In this document: piece after piece, positions 24,641-34,024 of the stretch
Layout: the number at the start of each line of letters is the position of its first letter
Numbering within the stretch: position 1 is the stretch's first letter
Assembly (NCBI GenBank): GCA_003241825.1
Contig: QBLX01000008.1
Location: 1-34,453, forward strand
Direction: 5' to 3'
DNA length: 34,453 nucleotides
DNA from: Alphaproteobacteria bacterium
Lineage (GTDB): Bacteria; Pseudomonadota; Alphaproteobacteria; Caulobacterales; Caulobacteraceae
Notes under the pieces: generated by a model
Seen by the model: the letters and a program-made list of their open reading frames with translations, nothing else
Database searches by the model: none
Told to the model about the DNA's origin: nothing
Program-made: the position numbers and the translations under genes

Positions 24641-26314
24641 ATGATCGCGTTCGATGTGGTTGTGGTAGGCGCCGGTAGCGCGGGATGCGCCTTGGCAGCG
24701 CGGCTCGCCACAGGGGGCGCAGGCCGGATATTGCTGATCGAGGCGGGCGGGGACAATCGCGATTTGATGGTCAAGGTGCCTGCTGCATGGCCCTTTGCCT
24801 CCGCCATGCCCCGATATGGCTGGCAAATGAAGACCGAACCGGAGCCAGCCCTTGGTAACCGGCAACTGGATGTACCACGCGGTCGGCTCATGGGGGGGAC
24901 CTCATCAATCAACGGCATGATGTACAGCCGCGGTCATGCCACCGACTATGATCGATGGGCGCGATCCGGACTTGTCGGCTGGAGCTACGCCGACGTCTTG
25001 CCCTATTTCATCAGAAGCGAAACCAATTGGCGCGGCGCAGGCCCGTTTCATGGCGAAGCCGGTCCGGTCAACGTCACCAACAATCCCCGCCCGTCAGGCC
25101 TCTACGAGCGGATGATCGCGGCAGCTGCAGAGCTGGGCTATGGTGAAAACCCCGATTTCAACGCGGATGATCAGCAAGGCTTTGGCATGCCTGATTTTAC
25201 CGTGGCAGGTGACGGCCGACGTGAAAGTGGTGCCACAGCCTATCTTGCCCTTGCAGCCGGCCATCCGAACCTGACGATCTGGAAGAGCGCAACCGTTCAG
25301 CGCGTACTGGTTGCCAAGGGTGCGGTCACCGGCGTCGAGGTGCTGCGCGAGGGCCGGACGCAGACCATCGCTACCGGAGAGGTCGTGCTGAGCAGCGGCA
25401 CATTCCATTCCCCCAAGATCCTCATGCATTCAGGCATTGGCGATGCTGAAGCGATGCGGGCGATCGGAATCGACGCCATCGTCGATCTGCCGGCTGTGGG
25501 CCGCAATCTGCAGGATCACCCCATGGTGGTGATGGGCTTTGCCTCTTCTCAGCCGCTGGGTTTTGAACAACGGCTGCGAGCAGACAAGTTCGCCGGATCG
25601 GCGCTGAAGTGGGCCCTGGGTAAGGGCGGCCTCCTGTCCGAGGCACCGATGGCTGCGCAGGGATTTGTCCGCGTCCAGCAAGACAGCCCTGTTCCAGACA
25701 CGCAGATCCAGATCACAACCGGATCGGCAATGAGCCGTCCCTGGTTCCCCGGAATTCGCAAGCCCCAGCCGGATATGCTCGTCGTGACGGGGCTGCAGTT
25801 GCGTCCCTGGGGCCGTGGGTCGGTGACGCTACGATCTGCGGATCCTGATCAGGCCCCGGCGATCCGGCTCGGCCTTCTGGACGACCCCCGGGATCGCCAG
25901 TTCGCCCACGACATCATTGGCTTCATCCGCCGCTTCTTTGCTACCGAGGCCGCCAGAGAACTGGTCGCTGCGCATGTCTTTCCGAGCGCGGACGCCACGA
26001 GCCCGGAGGCGCTTGATGCCTTCCTGGCGCAGATGTTCATGACCGGCCAACACCCCGTCGGCACCTGCGCGATGGGTATCGATCCTTCAGAATCGGTGGT
26101 CGATGCTCGCCTCAATGTGCACGGCCTGTCGGGCTTGCGAGTGGCCGACGCGTCGGTGATGCCCAGCATCGTCGGCGGTAACACCAGTGCGCCGGCGATG
26201 ATGATCGGCGAGCGAGCGGCGGACTTCATTATGGGCTCCGGGAGTGGGCAACGGCCCAACAAGCCATCATCCCACCGCGCTGCCTCTAAACCTGTTCTGC
26301 AAGGTGCAGCATGA
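24641..26314 (+). CDS. GMC family FAD-dependent oxidoreductase
   Basis: A 557-residue flavoenzyme of the glucose-methanol-choline family, oxidising a primary or secondary alcohol to a carbonyl; electrons go to oxygen or a membrane acceptor. The FAD dinucleotide motif GAGSAG is at residues 10-15. GMC signature 1 is [19 protein letters not shown], and signature 2 is seen in [17 protein letters not shown]. The catalytic pair is His471 (QHPVGTC) and Asn514 (GGNTSAP). The ATG at 24641 puts the Rossmann motif at the usual place; a GTG at 24629 is in frame. It is the first gene of the cluster and its end overlaps the aldehyde dehydrogenase start (ATGA). By analogy with lignin-dimer pathways it may oxidise a hydroxymethyl side chain. 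Confidence 0.92.
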   Translation: MIAFDVVVVGAGSAGCALAARLATGGAGRILLIEAGGDNRDLMVKVPAAWPFASAMPRYGWQMKTEPEPALGNRQLDVPRGRLMGGTSSINGMMYSRGHATDYDRWARSGLVGWSYADVLPYFIRSETNWRGAGPFHGEAGPVNVTNNPRPSGLYERMIAAAAELGYGENPDFNADDQQGFGMPDFTVAGDGRRESGATAYLALAAGHPNLTIWKSATVQRVLVAKGAVTGVEVLREGRTQTIATGEVVLSSGTFHSPKILMHSGIGDAEAMRAIGIDAIVDLPAVGRNLQDHPMVVMGFASSQPLGFEQRLRADKFAGSALKWALGKGGLLSEAPMAAQGFVRVQQDSPVPDTQIQITTGSAMSRPWFPGIRKPQPDMLVVTGLQLRPWGRGSVTLRSADPDQAPAIRLGLLDDPRDRQFAHDIIGFIRRFFATEAARELVAAHVFPSADATSPEALDAFLAQMFMTGQHPVGTCAMGIDPSESVVDARLNVHGLSGLRVADASVMPSIVGGNTSAPAMMIGERAADFIMGSGSGQRPNKPSSHRAASKPVLQGAA

Positions 26315-27780
26315 CCCTTGATGCGCCCGACGCACCCTCCATCGTTATCGAACATCCGGACCAGCACTATATCGGCGGCACCTGGGTTGCGCCCCGGGAC
26401 GGTGGACGGATTTCTGTGGTGTCGGCACACAGCGAGGAAGAGATCGCCGTAGTGGCCGACGCGTCCGTCGCCGATGTTGAGCATGCCGCACAGGCAGCCC
26501 GTACTGCATTTGATCACGGACCATGGCCGCGCATGTCGCCTGAGGAACGCGCCGGCCATGTCCGGCGACTGTCCGAAGCATTGGCACCCCGGATGCCGGA
26601 AATCGCCCAGGCATGGGTCGATCAAATCGGCGCGCTTGCGACAGCCGCGCCCTTCGTCACTGGAGGCGGCAAGTTCTGGTTCGACTACTATGCCGATCTC
26701 GCCAGCCGCTTTGACTGGATACGTGACGTCTCCCGGTTCGACGGCCAGGGTTCCGCCCGGATCGTGCGCGAGCCTGCTGGTGTGGTGGCGGCCATCGCGC
26801 CGTGGAACAATCCGTTCGGCATCATGGCAGGCAAGGTTGCACCGGCACTGATGGCCGGCTGCACCGTGGTGATGAAGCCTGCCCCGGAAACGCCTCTGGA
26901 AGCCTACATACTGGCTGAGGCCGCCGACGCGGCTGGCCTGCCCGACGGGGTGATCAATCTTGTTTGCGCTGGTCGCGAAGCATCAGAGCGACTCGTTCGC
27001 AGCTCGTTGATCGACAAAGTGAGTTTCACAGGCAGTGTCGCAGCCGGACGCACAATCGGCATGGCCTGCGCCGAACGATTTGCCCGCTGCACACTCGAAC
27101 TCGGCGGCAAATCGGCGGCGATCGTACTTGAGGATGCTGACATCGCGCACGCCGCGCGCGTTCTGGCGAGCGTCATCACCCTGTCGGCCGGACAGGTTTG
27201 CGCCACCCTTAGTCGGGTGGTGGTCGTCGATGCCGTGCACGATCGCCTCGTTGAGGCGCTGGCTGCTGAAATGGCGGCTGTCAGGGTTGGTGATCCGTCT
27301 GATCCCTCATCACAGATGGGCCCACTGGCCATGCAGCGACAGCGGAATCGCGTCGAGGAGTTCGTTGCGATTGGCCAGGCAGAAGGTGCCCGGCTGGTGC
27401 TCGGCGGCACCCGCACCGCAGGTCTGGATCGCGGCTGGTATTTCGACCCGACCCTTTTCATCGGCGTCACAAGCGACATGAGGCTGGCCAGGGAAGAAAT
27501 CTTCGGCCCGGTCCAGGTGGTCCTGCGGGCCCGTGACGAGGCTGAAGCCATCCGCCTCGCCAACGACAGCGACTTTGGCCTGTATGGCGCTGTCTTCTGC
27601 GCCGACCCGGAGCGCGCCTACACTGTAGCGCGTCAGGTCCGGACCGGAACAATCGCGCACAATGGGTTTCTGTTCGACCCTTCGCTGCCGTTCGGAGGCT
27701 TCAAACATTCAGGTATCGGCCGCGAAGGCGGAGATGCAGGTCAGTCCAGCTTCACCGAGACAAAATCAATCATCTTCTAA
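26311..27780 (+). CDS. NAD(P)-dependent aldehyde dehydrogenase
   Basis: A 489-residue enzyme oxidising an aldehyde to a carboxylic acid with NAD(P)+. The oxyanion asparagine is Asn166 (APWNNPF), the nucleotide fold shows FTGSVAAGR, the general base is Glu263 (LELGGKSA), and the nucleophile is Cys297 (GQVCATLSR). The later EEIFGPV block and the final HSGIGREGG are also normal. Length and motifs indicate an active enzyme. It overlaps the GMC oxidoreductase gene by four bases, so the two are likely to work in sequence, alcohol to aldehyde to acid. A receptor gene follows after 47 bases. Confidence 0.95.
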   Translation: MTLDAPDAPSIVIEHPDQHYIGGTWVAPRDGGRISVVSAHSEEEIAVVADASVADVEHAAQAARTAFDHGPWPRMSPEERAGHVRRLSEALAPRMPEIAQAWVDQIGALATAAPFVTGGGKFWFDYYADLASRFDWIRDVSRFDGQGSARIVREPAGVVAAIAPWNNPFGIMAGKVAPALMAGCTVVMKPAPETPLEAYILAEAADAAGLPDGVINLVCAGREASERLVRSSLIDKVSFTGSVAAGRTIGMACAERFARCTLELGGKSAAIVLEDADIAHAARVLASVITLSAGQVCATLSRVVVVDAVHDRLVEALAAEMAAVRVGDPSDPSSQMGPLAMQRQRNRVEEFVAIGQAEGARLVLGGTRTAGLDRGWYFDPTLFIGVTSDMRLAREEIFGPVQVVLRARDEAEAIRLANDSDFGLYGAVFCADPERAYTVARQVRTGTIAHNGFLFDPSLPFGGFKHSGIGREGGDAGQSSFTETKSIIF

Positions 27781-27827
27781 ATCAGTAAATACCGCAGATA
27801 ATGCGAATAAAGGGAGGAAAAATCACC

Positions 27828-30125
27828 ATGAATAGGCTTTCAACTCTACGGAACGTTATTCTTATCGGTTCGATGCTTACACCGGTAGCGGTCTATGCGC
27901 AGGATCCCGATAGCAGCTACAAGCTGGATGAAATCGTTGTCACCGCACAGAAGCGCGAGCAAACGCTGCAGGACGTCCCGGTCGCTGTCGCCGTGCTGAG
28001 CAGCGAAACGCTGACAGCACAGCGTATCAACAGCATTGAAACCCTGAACACTGCCGTGCCGAACCTCGTCGTCACGCGGTCCCCGTTCCAGCCCTACGTC
28101 GCAATCCGCGGCCTTGGGTCCGGTGGCGGTGGCCGGGCCTTCGAGCAATCTGTGGCCATGTATGTCGACGGAATCTACGCCGGCCGCGCCAACCAGTTCC
28201 TAAATCCATTCTTCGATGTCGAGCGTGTGGAAGTTGTTCGCGGCCCGCAATCGGTCCTGTTCGGGGTCAACGCCAATGCGGGTGCGATCAACATCGTCAA
28301 CAAGCGGCCGGGCGACTCCTTCGAAGGCTATGTAACCGCCGGATATGACTTTGAATACGAGGGCCACAATCTGGAAGGGGCAATCTCGGTACCCTTGTCC
28401 GATACCTTCGGAGTGCGTGTTTCCGGTCGAACCAATCGTGACGGCGGCTATGTCCGCAACACCGTCAGCGGCCGCGACGAGGGACAGGCGGACAGCGACA
28501 TGGGTCGTATCGTCGCCAGCTGGCGTCCGACCGCAGATCTGCGTTTCGATCTGGCCTATGAGCACGCCAGCAGGGATGTCGAAGGCACCACCTTCCAGAT
28601 CACCTCGCTTGGTCTCGTTACCTTCCCGCCGGCTGTCGAAGATGGCCGGTTTGATTTCCGCAAGTCCACTTCCGGCAGGCCAGAGTTCACCCGTCTGACC
28701 AGCGACAACGCCTCGCTCAACGCCAGCTATGACATGGAGAACGCCACCCTCTCTGCATCGGTCGGTTACTCGACCTATGAATTCTCCCAAGTCCTCCCAG
28801 GCAGTAACCACCCCGTATCAGTGGGCGAGGCGCTCGCTCAGGAAGACTTCGAACAGTTCTATAGCGAACTGCGCCTGGTGTCCTCGGGCGACAACTTTTT
28901 CGATTACATCGTCGGCCTGACCTATTTCAATCAGAGCGCGCAGATCGATCAGGGGGTTGATATCGACTTCGGGGCGTTCGGCGTGCCTGGCCTGCGAGCA
29001 GGCGTCCGGAATGGCCTCGACCAGGGAACCGATGGCTATGCTGCGTTTGCTCAGGGTACGTTCAACTTCAGCGATCAACTCAGCCTGGTCGTCGGTGGTC
29101 GCTACAGCTCAATCACGAAGGAAGCGGACTATATCATCTCGCCGACCGCAGCTGGCCAGCCTGTCCGTGGCTATTCATTCGACGTGCCCAGTCTGTTCGT
29201 TCTGAGTGGTCCACCTTTCGGCTTCTTCCAGTGGTTCAACCGCAACAATCCCGCGACCTTCCGTACAAGCGCATTTTCACGGGAACGGACGGACACTACC
29301 TTCAATCCGTCAGTCAGCCTCAACTACAACTTCGACAACGGGTTGTCGGCCTATGCCAGCTATACCACGGGCACCAAGTCGGGCGGATTTAACGATCAAG
29401 AGAAGTCAGGTACCGTTCCCGAGAACGGCTTCAGTACTGACGTGTTCGAATATGATGCGGAAGACGCCCGTAACTTCGAACTCGGCCTGAAGGCAAGTCT
29501 GGATCAGGTGCGTTTTAATGTTGCAGCCTTCTACACCAAGTATGAAGACCTGCAGGCGACCCAGGTCCTGCCCGGCGGTACGCTACTGACCACAAACGCT
29601 GCGGCGGCAACGGCCAAAGGCATTGAAGCCGATGTCACCTGGCTGGCCGCTGCCGGGCTGACGATCAGTGCCGACGCAGCCTACATCCATGCGCGCTATG
29701 ACGATTATCCGGGCGCCTGCACCATCGGCAATCGGAACTGCAGTGACCCCACGACCGGCAACGCGCGCGGCGGCCTCCTTGAGGGCGTGCCAGAACTGTC
29801 TGGCAGCATCAACGTTGCCCATGCGGTCGAGGTGATGTCCGGCTGGGAACTGCGCACCCGCGGTCGTGCCTATTACAACGACGGCGCACAGTTTGGCTCC
29901 GACCAGAACCCGCTCAACCGGGTGCCCGATTATGTGTTCATCGATGCGTCAATCGGCCTTGCCCAGATCGGGACCGGACTGAGCGTCACTCTGAGTGGCA
30001 AGAACCTCGCCAATGAAGCTGCTCGCGGTTTCAGCGCACCCTCGGTCGCAGACGCCCTTTTCGGCTTCTATTCCGCCACCCTGCCAGGACGGCAGATCTT
30101 TCTCGACCTGCGCTACGACTTCTAA
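27828..30125 (+). CDS. TonB-dependent receptor, sphingomonad aromatic-uptake type
   Basis: A 765-residue outer-membrane receptor, smaller than the one at 17287-20187 and of a different group. The signal peptide ends about VYAQ. The TonB box is LDEIVVTAQKREQTLQDVPVAV, followed by the plug (VAIRGLGSGGGGRAFEQSVAMYVDGIYAGRANQF, then FFDVERVEVVRGPQSVLFGVNANAGAINI). The barrel ends in FLDLRYDF, with the C-terminal aromatic residue. GGGAGG before the ATG at 27828 is a strong ribosome site; an upstream in-frame ATG at 27801 lacks one. Receptors of this group occur in sphingomonad clusters for aromatic and lignin-derived compounds. Its place within the enzyme operon suggests uptake of the pathway substrate. 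Confidence 0.93.
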   Translation: MNRLSTLRNVILIGSMLTPVAVYAQDPDSSYKLDEIVVTAQKREQTLQDVPVAVAVLSSETLTAQRINSIETLNTAVPNLVVTRSPFQPYVAIRGLGSGGGGRAFEQSVAMYVDGIYAGRANQFLNPFFDVERVEVVRGPQSVLFGVNANAGAINIVNKRPGDSFEGYVTAGYDFEYEGHNLEGAISVPLSDTFGVRVSGRTNRDGGYVRNTVSGRDEGQADSDMGRIVASWRPTADLRFDLAYEHASRDVEGTTFQITSLGLVTFPPAVEDGRFDFRKSTSGRPEFTRLTSDNASLNASYDMENATLSASVGYSTYEFSQVLPGSNHPVSVGEALAQEDFEQFYSELRLVSSGDNFFDYIVGLTYFNQSAQIDQGVDIDFGAFGVPGLRAGVRNGLDQGTDGYAAFAQGTFNFSDQLSLVVGGRYSSITKEADYIISPTAAGQPVRGYSFDVPSLFVLSGPPFGFFQWFNRNNPATFRTSAFSRERTDTTFNPSVSLNYNFDNGLSAYASYTTGTKSGGFNDQEKSGTVPENGFSTDVFEYDAEDARNFELGLKASLDQVRFNVAAFYTKYEDLQATQVLPGGTLLTTNAAAATAKGIEADVTWLAAAGLTISADAAYIHARYDDYPGACTIGNRNCSDPTTGNARGGLLEGVPELSGSINVAHAVEVMSGWELRTRGRAYYNDGAQFGSDQNPLNRVPDYVFIDASIGLAQIGTGLSVTLSGKNLANEAARGFSAPSVADALFGFYSATLPGRQIFLDLRYDF

Positions 30126-30154
30126 AGTCGTCGCGGGCCAAAACAGGAGTATTC

Positions 30155-30541
30155 ATGAGCGATTTATTTGAGAGGGGCATGCAGGTCCGACGCGAGATGT
30201 TCGGGCCGGAGCTGGCAGAGCGGGCCGTAGCTTCTGCCAGCGATTTCGCCAAGCCGTTCCACGACATCATGACGCGGTACTGTTTTGGCGAGACCTGGAA
30301 CCGGGAAGCGCTGGGTCGCCGTGATCGCAGCATCGCCACGATCTCCATGCTCATTGCCCAGGGCAAGGAGCTGGAGATCAAGATGCACGTCAAGGGCGGC
30401 ATTGCCAACGGCCTGACCGTCGAGGAGATCCGTGAACTGGTCCTCCACGCGATGATCTATTGCGGCGTCCCCGCATCGTTCACCGCGCTGCGTGCTGCCG
30501 AGGCGGCTCTGGCCGAGATCGAAGAATCGAATCCGGCATGA
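30155..30541 (+). CDS. Carboxymuconolactone decarboxylase family protein
   Basis: A 128-residue all-helical protein of the PcaC-like branch of the carboxymuconolactone decarboxylase family. The family core is visible as GRRDRSIATISMLIAQGKELEIKMHVKGGIANGLTVEEIRELVLHAMIYCGVPA. It lacks the CxxC pair of the AhpD peroxidase branch. True PcaC decarboxylates 4-carboxymuconolactone, but many members in aromatic clusters have other or unknown roles. AGGAG precedes the ATG at 30155, 29 bases after the receptor stop, and the stop overlaps the next gene (ATGA). A decarboxylation, lactone or isomerase-like step in the cluster pathway is possible. Confidence 0.88.
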   Translation: MSDLFERGMQVRREMFGPELAERAVASASDFAKPFHDIMTRYCFGETWNREALGRRDRSIATISMLIAQGKELEIKMHVKGGIANGLTVEEIRELVLHAMIYCGVPASFTALRAAEAALAEIEESNPA

Positions 30542-31413
30542 AGATTGGCTTCATTGGCCTGGGCATGATGGGCCGCCCCATGGCGGAGCGGCTCATCACC
30601 CAGGGGTTTGACGTCCGCGTGTCGGACACGAACCCACAAATGGCGGATATCTTCGGCGAGGCCTTCGCCCAGAGTGCAGCCCTGGCCACGGCTGGTGCCG
30701 ATGTGATCGTGACAATGCTGCCGAATGGCCAGGTTGTCCGGGATGCATTGCTCGGCGCCGGGGCGGGATTAACATCAGCCAATCCCGGCACGATCGTCAT
30801 CGATTGCAGCTCTTCAGACGCGAGCGGCACGATATCGCTAGGCGTAGAACTGTCTGGGCGTGGCATTCACCTTGTCGATGCACCCGTGTCAGGCGGGGTG
30901 CCCAGGGCCCGCGATGGCAAACTGGCGCTGATGGTCGGTGGAACCGTTGATTCCGTCTACGACCAGATAGCCCCGGTACTGGAAGCGTTAGGCGACAGGA
31001 TTGTTCGGGTAGGTCCCCTGGGGGCAGGCCATGCCGCCAAGGCGATCAACAACGCTATTGCCGCCGCGACACTCGCAGCGACCGCTGAAGGGCTCCTGAT
31101 GGGTGAACGTTTCGGGCTTGAGCCGGAAACGCTGCTGGAAGTGCTCAATAGTTCCACCGGACGCAGCGCGGTTTCCGAATCCGTGTTTCGCACCCAGATC
31201 ATCCCCAGGACCTATGCCCAGGGATTCGCCCTCGGACTGATGGCCAAGGACGTCGGAATAGCCGACGCGATGCGCAACAGCCTCGGACTGGATCTGCCGA
31301 TGCTTCAGCAGACCCACGCGCAGTGGCAGTCGGCGCTGCACGCCCTTGGTCATGCTGCCGATTTCACGGCGTTTCACGCCTATGTCGAACAAACACTCAC
31401 CGAAGGCCGATGA
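30538..31413 (+). CDS. NAD(P)-dependent beta-hydroxyacid dehydrogenase
   Basis: A 291-residue member of the 3-hydroxyisobutyrate/6-phosphogluconate dehydrogenase superfamily. The Rossmann motif is GLGMMG (7-12), followed by GRPMAERL. The substrate-binding block is DAPVSGGVPRARDGKLALMVGG, and the catalytic lysine is Lys168 in GAGHAAKAINN. Such enzymes oxidise beta-hydroxyacids or reduce aldehydic acids such as tartronate semialdehyde; the substrate here is unknown. The ATG at 30538 overlaps the previous stop (ATGA); the frame is open upstream to 30460 but only within the previous gene. It may handle a C3 side chain or fragment released from the pathway substrate. Confidence 0.9.
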   Translation: MKIGFIGLGMMGRPMAERLITQGFDVRVSDTNPQMADIFGEAFAQSAALATAGADVIVTMLPNGQVVRDALLGAGAGLTSANPGTIVIDCSSSDASGTISLGVELSGRGIHLVDAPVSGGVPRARDGKLALMVGGTVDSVYDQIAPVLEALGDRIVRVGPLGAGHAAKAINNAIAAATLAATAEGLLMGERFGLEPETLLEVLNSSTGRSAVSESVFRTQIIPRTYAQGFALGLMAKDVGIADAMRNSLGLDLPMLQQTHAQWQSALHALGHAADFTAFHAYVEQTLTEGR

Positions 31414-31420
31414 GGACATA

Positions 31421-32887
31421 ATGGCCCTAAGCCCCCGATACCCAGACACCGTCCACTACACCGGGCTCAACCGTCCGACCCACATCGAAGCCACCGCCCA
31501 CGACCTGTATGTCGAAGGCGACATTCCCGGTGAAATCGAGGGCACGTTCTTCCGGGCCCTCCATGACCCGGCCCATGTTCCGTTGCGCGAGGAAGATGTT
31601 GTCCTTTCACGCGACGGGGTCATCGGCAAAATCGAGTTCCGGGACGGCAAGGTAAACTGTGCTGTGCGCTATGTTCGCACCGAGCGCTTTCTGGCGGAGC
31701 AGAAGGCCGGGCGCGCCCTGTTCGGGCTGTATCGCAATCCCTTTACGGACGATCCTTTAGCTGCTGGCGTTGATCGCACCGTCGCCAACACGACGCCCTA
31801 CTACCACGCCGGCCGGCTGTTCATGTCCAAGGAAGACGGCCTGCCCTACCGCATCAATCCGGACACCCTGGAGACGATCGGGCGGTGGGACTATCATGGA
31901 ACCCTGAAGTCGCCGACGCTCACGGCGCATCCCAAGATCGATCCTGACACAGGCGAGCTGTTCCTGTTCGGCTATGAGGCGGCGGGTCTTGCCACGCCCA
32001 CCGTCGCCTATTGTGTAATTTCACCGGAGGGCGAGTTGATCTCCGAACAGTGGTTCGACGCGCCCTACTGTTCGATGATGCATGACTTCGCGATCACCCC
32101 CGACCATGCGATTTTTACGGTCTACCCGACCAAGGCCGATCTCGACCGGCTGAAGGCGGGCGGGGTGCACTGGATCCACGATCCCCAGGACTACAGCTAT
32201 ATCGGCATCATGCCGCGTTACGGCAAAGTTGAGGAGATCGTGTGGTTCAAGGGCCCACGAGGCGTCCACAGCTACCATGTGATGAATGCTTTCAGCGAAG
32301 GCAGCAAGGTCCACCTTGACCAATGCATGGCCGACCGAAACCTCATCCCCTTCATTTCCGAAGACTCGGGCCTCGATCCTTTCGCCCAGGGTGGCCTTAC
32401 GCGTTGGACGATGGATCTCGCCCAGCCGGAGGCCGGCATTACCGAGTGGCAGATCGGTCCCTTCGGGGAAATGCCACTGATCGCACACCGGGATACCGGC
32501 AAACCCTATTCGCGGGGTTGGTATCTTTCGGTCGATCCGACGAAGCTGACCCGGCTGGCGAACGGCCCCGGGGAATATGTGTTCAATCAGCTTGTCCGCG
32601 TCAGCTTTCCGGATGGCGGACTGGAAGTCTTCTCCGAGGGGCCAGGCTGTGGCTTTAACGAGCCCGTTCACATCCCATCGCAAGATCCGGCACATGGCGG
32701 CTGGCTGATGCTGATGGTCGACTGGATCGTGGCCGAGGGATATTTCGCCCAGCAGGTCTGGATTTTCGAGGCCGACGACATCGCCAAAGGTCCGATAGCC
32801 AAGGTGCTTATGCCGTTTGTGACCTGCGAGCAGGTCCACGGAACCTGGGTGCCGCGCGCGCGGCTCGATCAGGCAAGGGAGATCTGA
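31421..32887 (+). CDS. Carotenoid oxygenase family dioxygenase (lignostilbene dioxygenase-like)
   Basis: A 488-residue Fe(II) dioxygenase of the carotenoid cleavage family, which includes bacterial lignostilbene dioxygenases; these cleave an internal C=C to two aldehydes. The four iron-binding histidines are visible: His170 (TAHPKID), His221 (MMHDFAIT), His286 (YHVMNAF) and His473 (QVHGTWVP). The second-shell NEP motif is also present in GFNEPVHIP. GAGGA five bases before the ATG at 31421 supports the start; the frame extends to 31346 inside the previous gene. There is no signal peptide, so it is cytoplasmic. With no carotenoid genes near and an aromatic-type cluster around it, a stilbene-like substrate is favoured. 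Confidence 0.9.
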   Translation: MALSPRYPDTVHYTGLNRPTHIEATAHDLYVEGDIPGEIEGTFFRALHDPAHVPLREEDVVLSRDGVIGKIEFRDGKVNCAVRYVRTERFLAEQKAGRALFGLYRNPFTDDPLAAGVDRTVANTTPYYHAGRLFMSKEDGLPYRINPDTLETIGRWDYHGTLKSPTLTAHPKIDPDTGELFLFGYEAAGLATPTVAYCVISPEGELISEQWFDAPYCSMMHDFAITPDHAIFTVYPTKADLDRLKAGGVHWIHDPQDYSYIGIMPRYGKVEEIVWFKGPRGVHSYHVMNAFSEGSKVHLDQCMADRNLIPFISEDSGLDPFAQGGLTRWTMDLAQPEAGITEWQIGPFGEMPLIAHRDTGKPYSRGWYLSVDPTKLTRLANGPGEYVFNQLVRVSFPDGGLEVFSEGPGCGFNEPVHIPSQDPAHGGWLMLMVDWIVAEGYFAQQVWIFEADDIAKGPIAKVLMPFVTCEQVHGTWVPRARLDQAREI

Positions 32888-32890
32888 TCC

Positions 32891-33826
32891 ATGACCATTG
32901 CCATTACCGGAGCTTCCGGCCAGTTCGGCCGAAGCGCTACCGAACTGCTGCTTGAATCGGTTCCGGCGCAGGACCTCATCCTCATCTCACGCTCGCCGGC
33001 GAAGCTGGAGGATTTCGCTGCGCGCGGCTGCGTAGTGCGCAAGGGCGACTTCGACGATCGCAGTGGCCTGACCGATGCACTTCGTGGTGCGGACAGGATG
33101 CTGATGATCAGCGGAACCCGCGTCGGCTTCCGCGAGCCCCAGCACACCAATGCGGTGGAAGCGGCAAAGGCCGCAGGCGTGTCGCATATCGTCTATACGT
33201 CCTTCATCGCGGCGAACCCCAGCAACCCGTCGATGGCGGTGAAGGACCATGTGTTCACCGAAGCCCTGCTGAGCCAGTCGGGTCTGACTTGGACCGCCCT
33301 GCGCGATGCCCAGTACTCGGAGGCCGTGCGCGATGCGATGGCACCGATGAATATCGCAACCGGCCGGATGATCAGCCTCGCGCGCAACGGCAAGATGGCC
33401 TTTGTGTGCCGCGAGGACTGCGTGGCATCGGCCGTCGCGGTGCTGCTGGGCGAGGGGCATGAGGGCAAGGTCTACAACATCACTGGGCCCGAGCTGATCA
33501 GCTATCACCAGGTCAGTGAACTCCTGGCCGAGGTTTCAGATCGTCCTGTCACGTTCCTGGATACAGACGTCGATGGCCTGTACGCGATGTTCGATGCCAT
33601 CGGCATCCCGCGCGAACCCGTCGATGATCTAACCGTCGCCAACTTCCCCTGGAACTCGGACGATATGGTGAGCTTCGAGGTCGCGGTGCGAGACGGCTAT
33701 TTTGCGGTCATCAGCGATGATGTCGAGCGCTTGACCGGACGCAAGCCGCGGAGCCTGCGCGATCTGTTGCATGCACATCGCGATAGCATTCTGGCCGCAG
33801 CGGACGCCATGGGCCATCCCGGGTGA
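32891..33826 (+). CDS. NmrA-type atypical SDR, NAD(P)H oxidoreductase (QorB/YtfG-like)
   Basis: A 311-residue NAD(P)-binding atypical short-chain dehydrogenase. The Rossmann motif GASGQFGRSA (7-16) and the following basic SRSPAKLEDF, which favours NADPH, are plain. VVRKGDFDDRSGL and VSHIVYTSFIAA are family strands. The ribosome site AAGGGAGA precedes the ATG, three bases after the dioxygenase stop. Related proteins reduce quinones (YtfG), and plant members of the same broader family reduce phenylcoumaran benzylic ethers. The latter parallel is suggestive given the context, but remote. Product and substrate cannot be read from sequence. Confidence 0.88.
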   Translation: MTIAITGASGQFGRSATELLLESVPAQDLILISRSPAKLEDFAARGCVVRKGDFDDRSGLTDALRGADRMLMISGTRVGFREPQHTNAVEAAKAAGVSHIVYTSFIAANPSNPSMAVKDHVFTEALLSQSGLTWTALRDAQYSEAVRDAMAPMNIATGRMISLARNGKMAFVCREDCVASAVAVLLGEGHEGKVYNITGPELISYHQVSELLAEVSDRPVTFLDTDVDGLYAMFDAIGIPREPVDDLTVANFPWNSDDMVSFEVAVRDGYFAVISDDVERLTGRKPRSLRDLLHAHRDSILAAADAMGHPG

Positions 33827-33830
33827 CGGC

Positions 33831-33980
33831 GTGAGATCGGTCGGCGGGTTCCGCACCCCGGAGGATGCCGAGATCCCGTGTGTCACCCACCGGCTCTATC
33901 CGGGCGATGTGGCGACCGTCGCGATCCAGGCCGGCGCGGTCACTGCCGACGGACGCCTGGTCAGCGTCGCCCGTCCTTGA
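33831..33980 (+). CDS. Small ORF or gene remnant between SDR and DUF3237 genes
   Basis: A 49-codon frame starting at GTG 33831, five bases after the SDR stop, with a coding-like third-base pattern. The product reads like the tail of a larger soluble protein: FRTPEDAEIPCVTH, then LYPGDVATVAIQAG and LVSVARP. It could be a true small gene or the 3' end of a gene whose front was deleted. The frame is open upstream to 33771, inside the SDR gene. I recognise no family, and there is no good ribosome site. Confidence 0.35.
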   Translation: MRSVGGFRTPEDAEIPCVTHRLYPGDVATVAIQAGAVTADGRLVSVARP

Positions 33981-34024
33981 CCCGTATTCACTGCCGCCAA
34001 GCTATAAATCCGGAACACCCTTCC

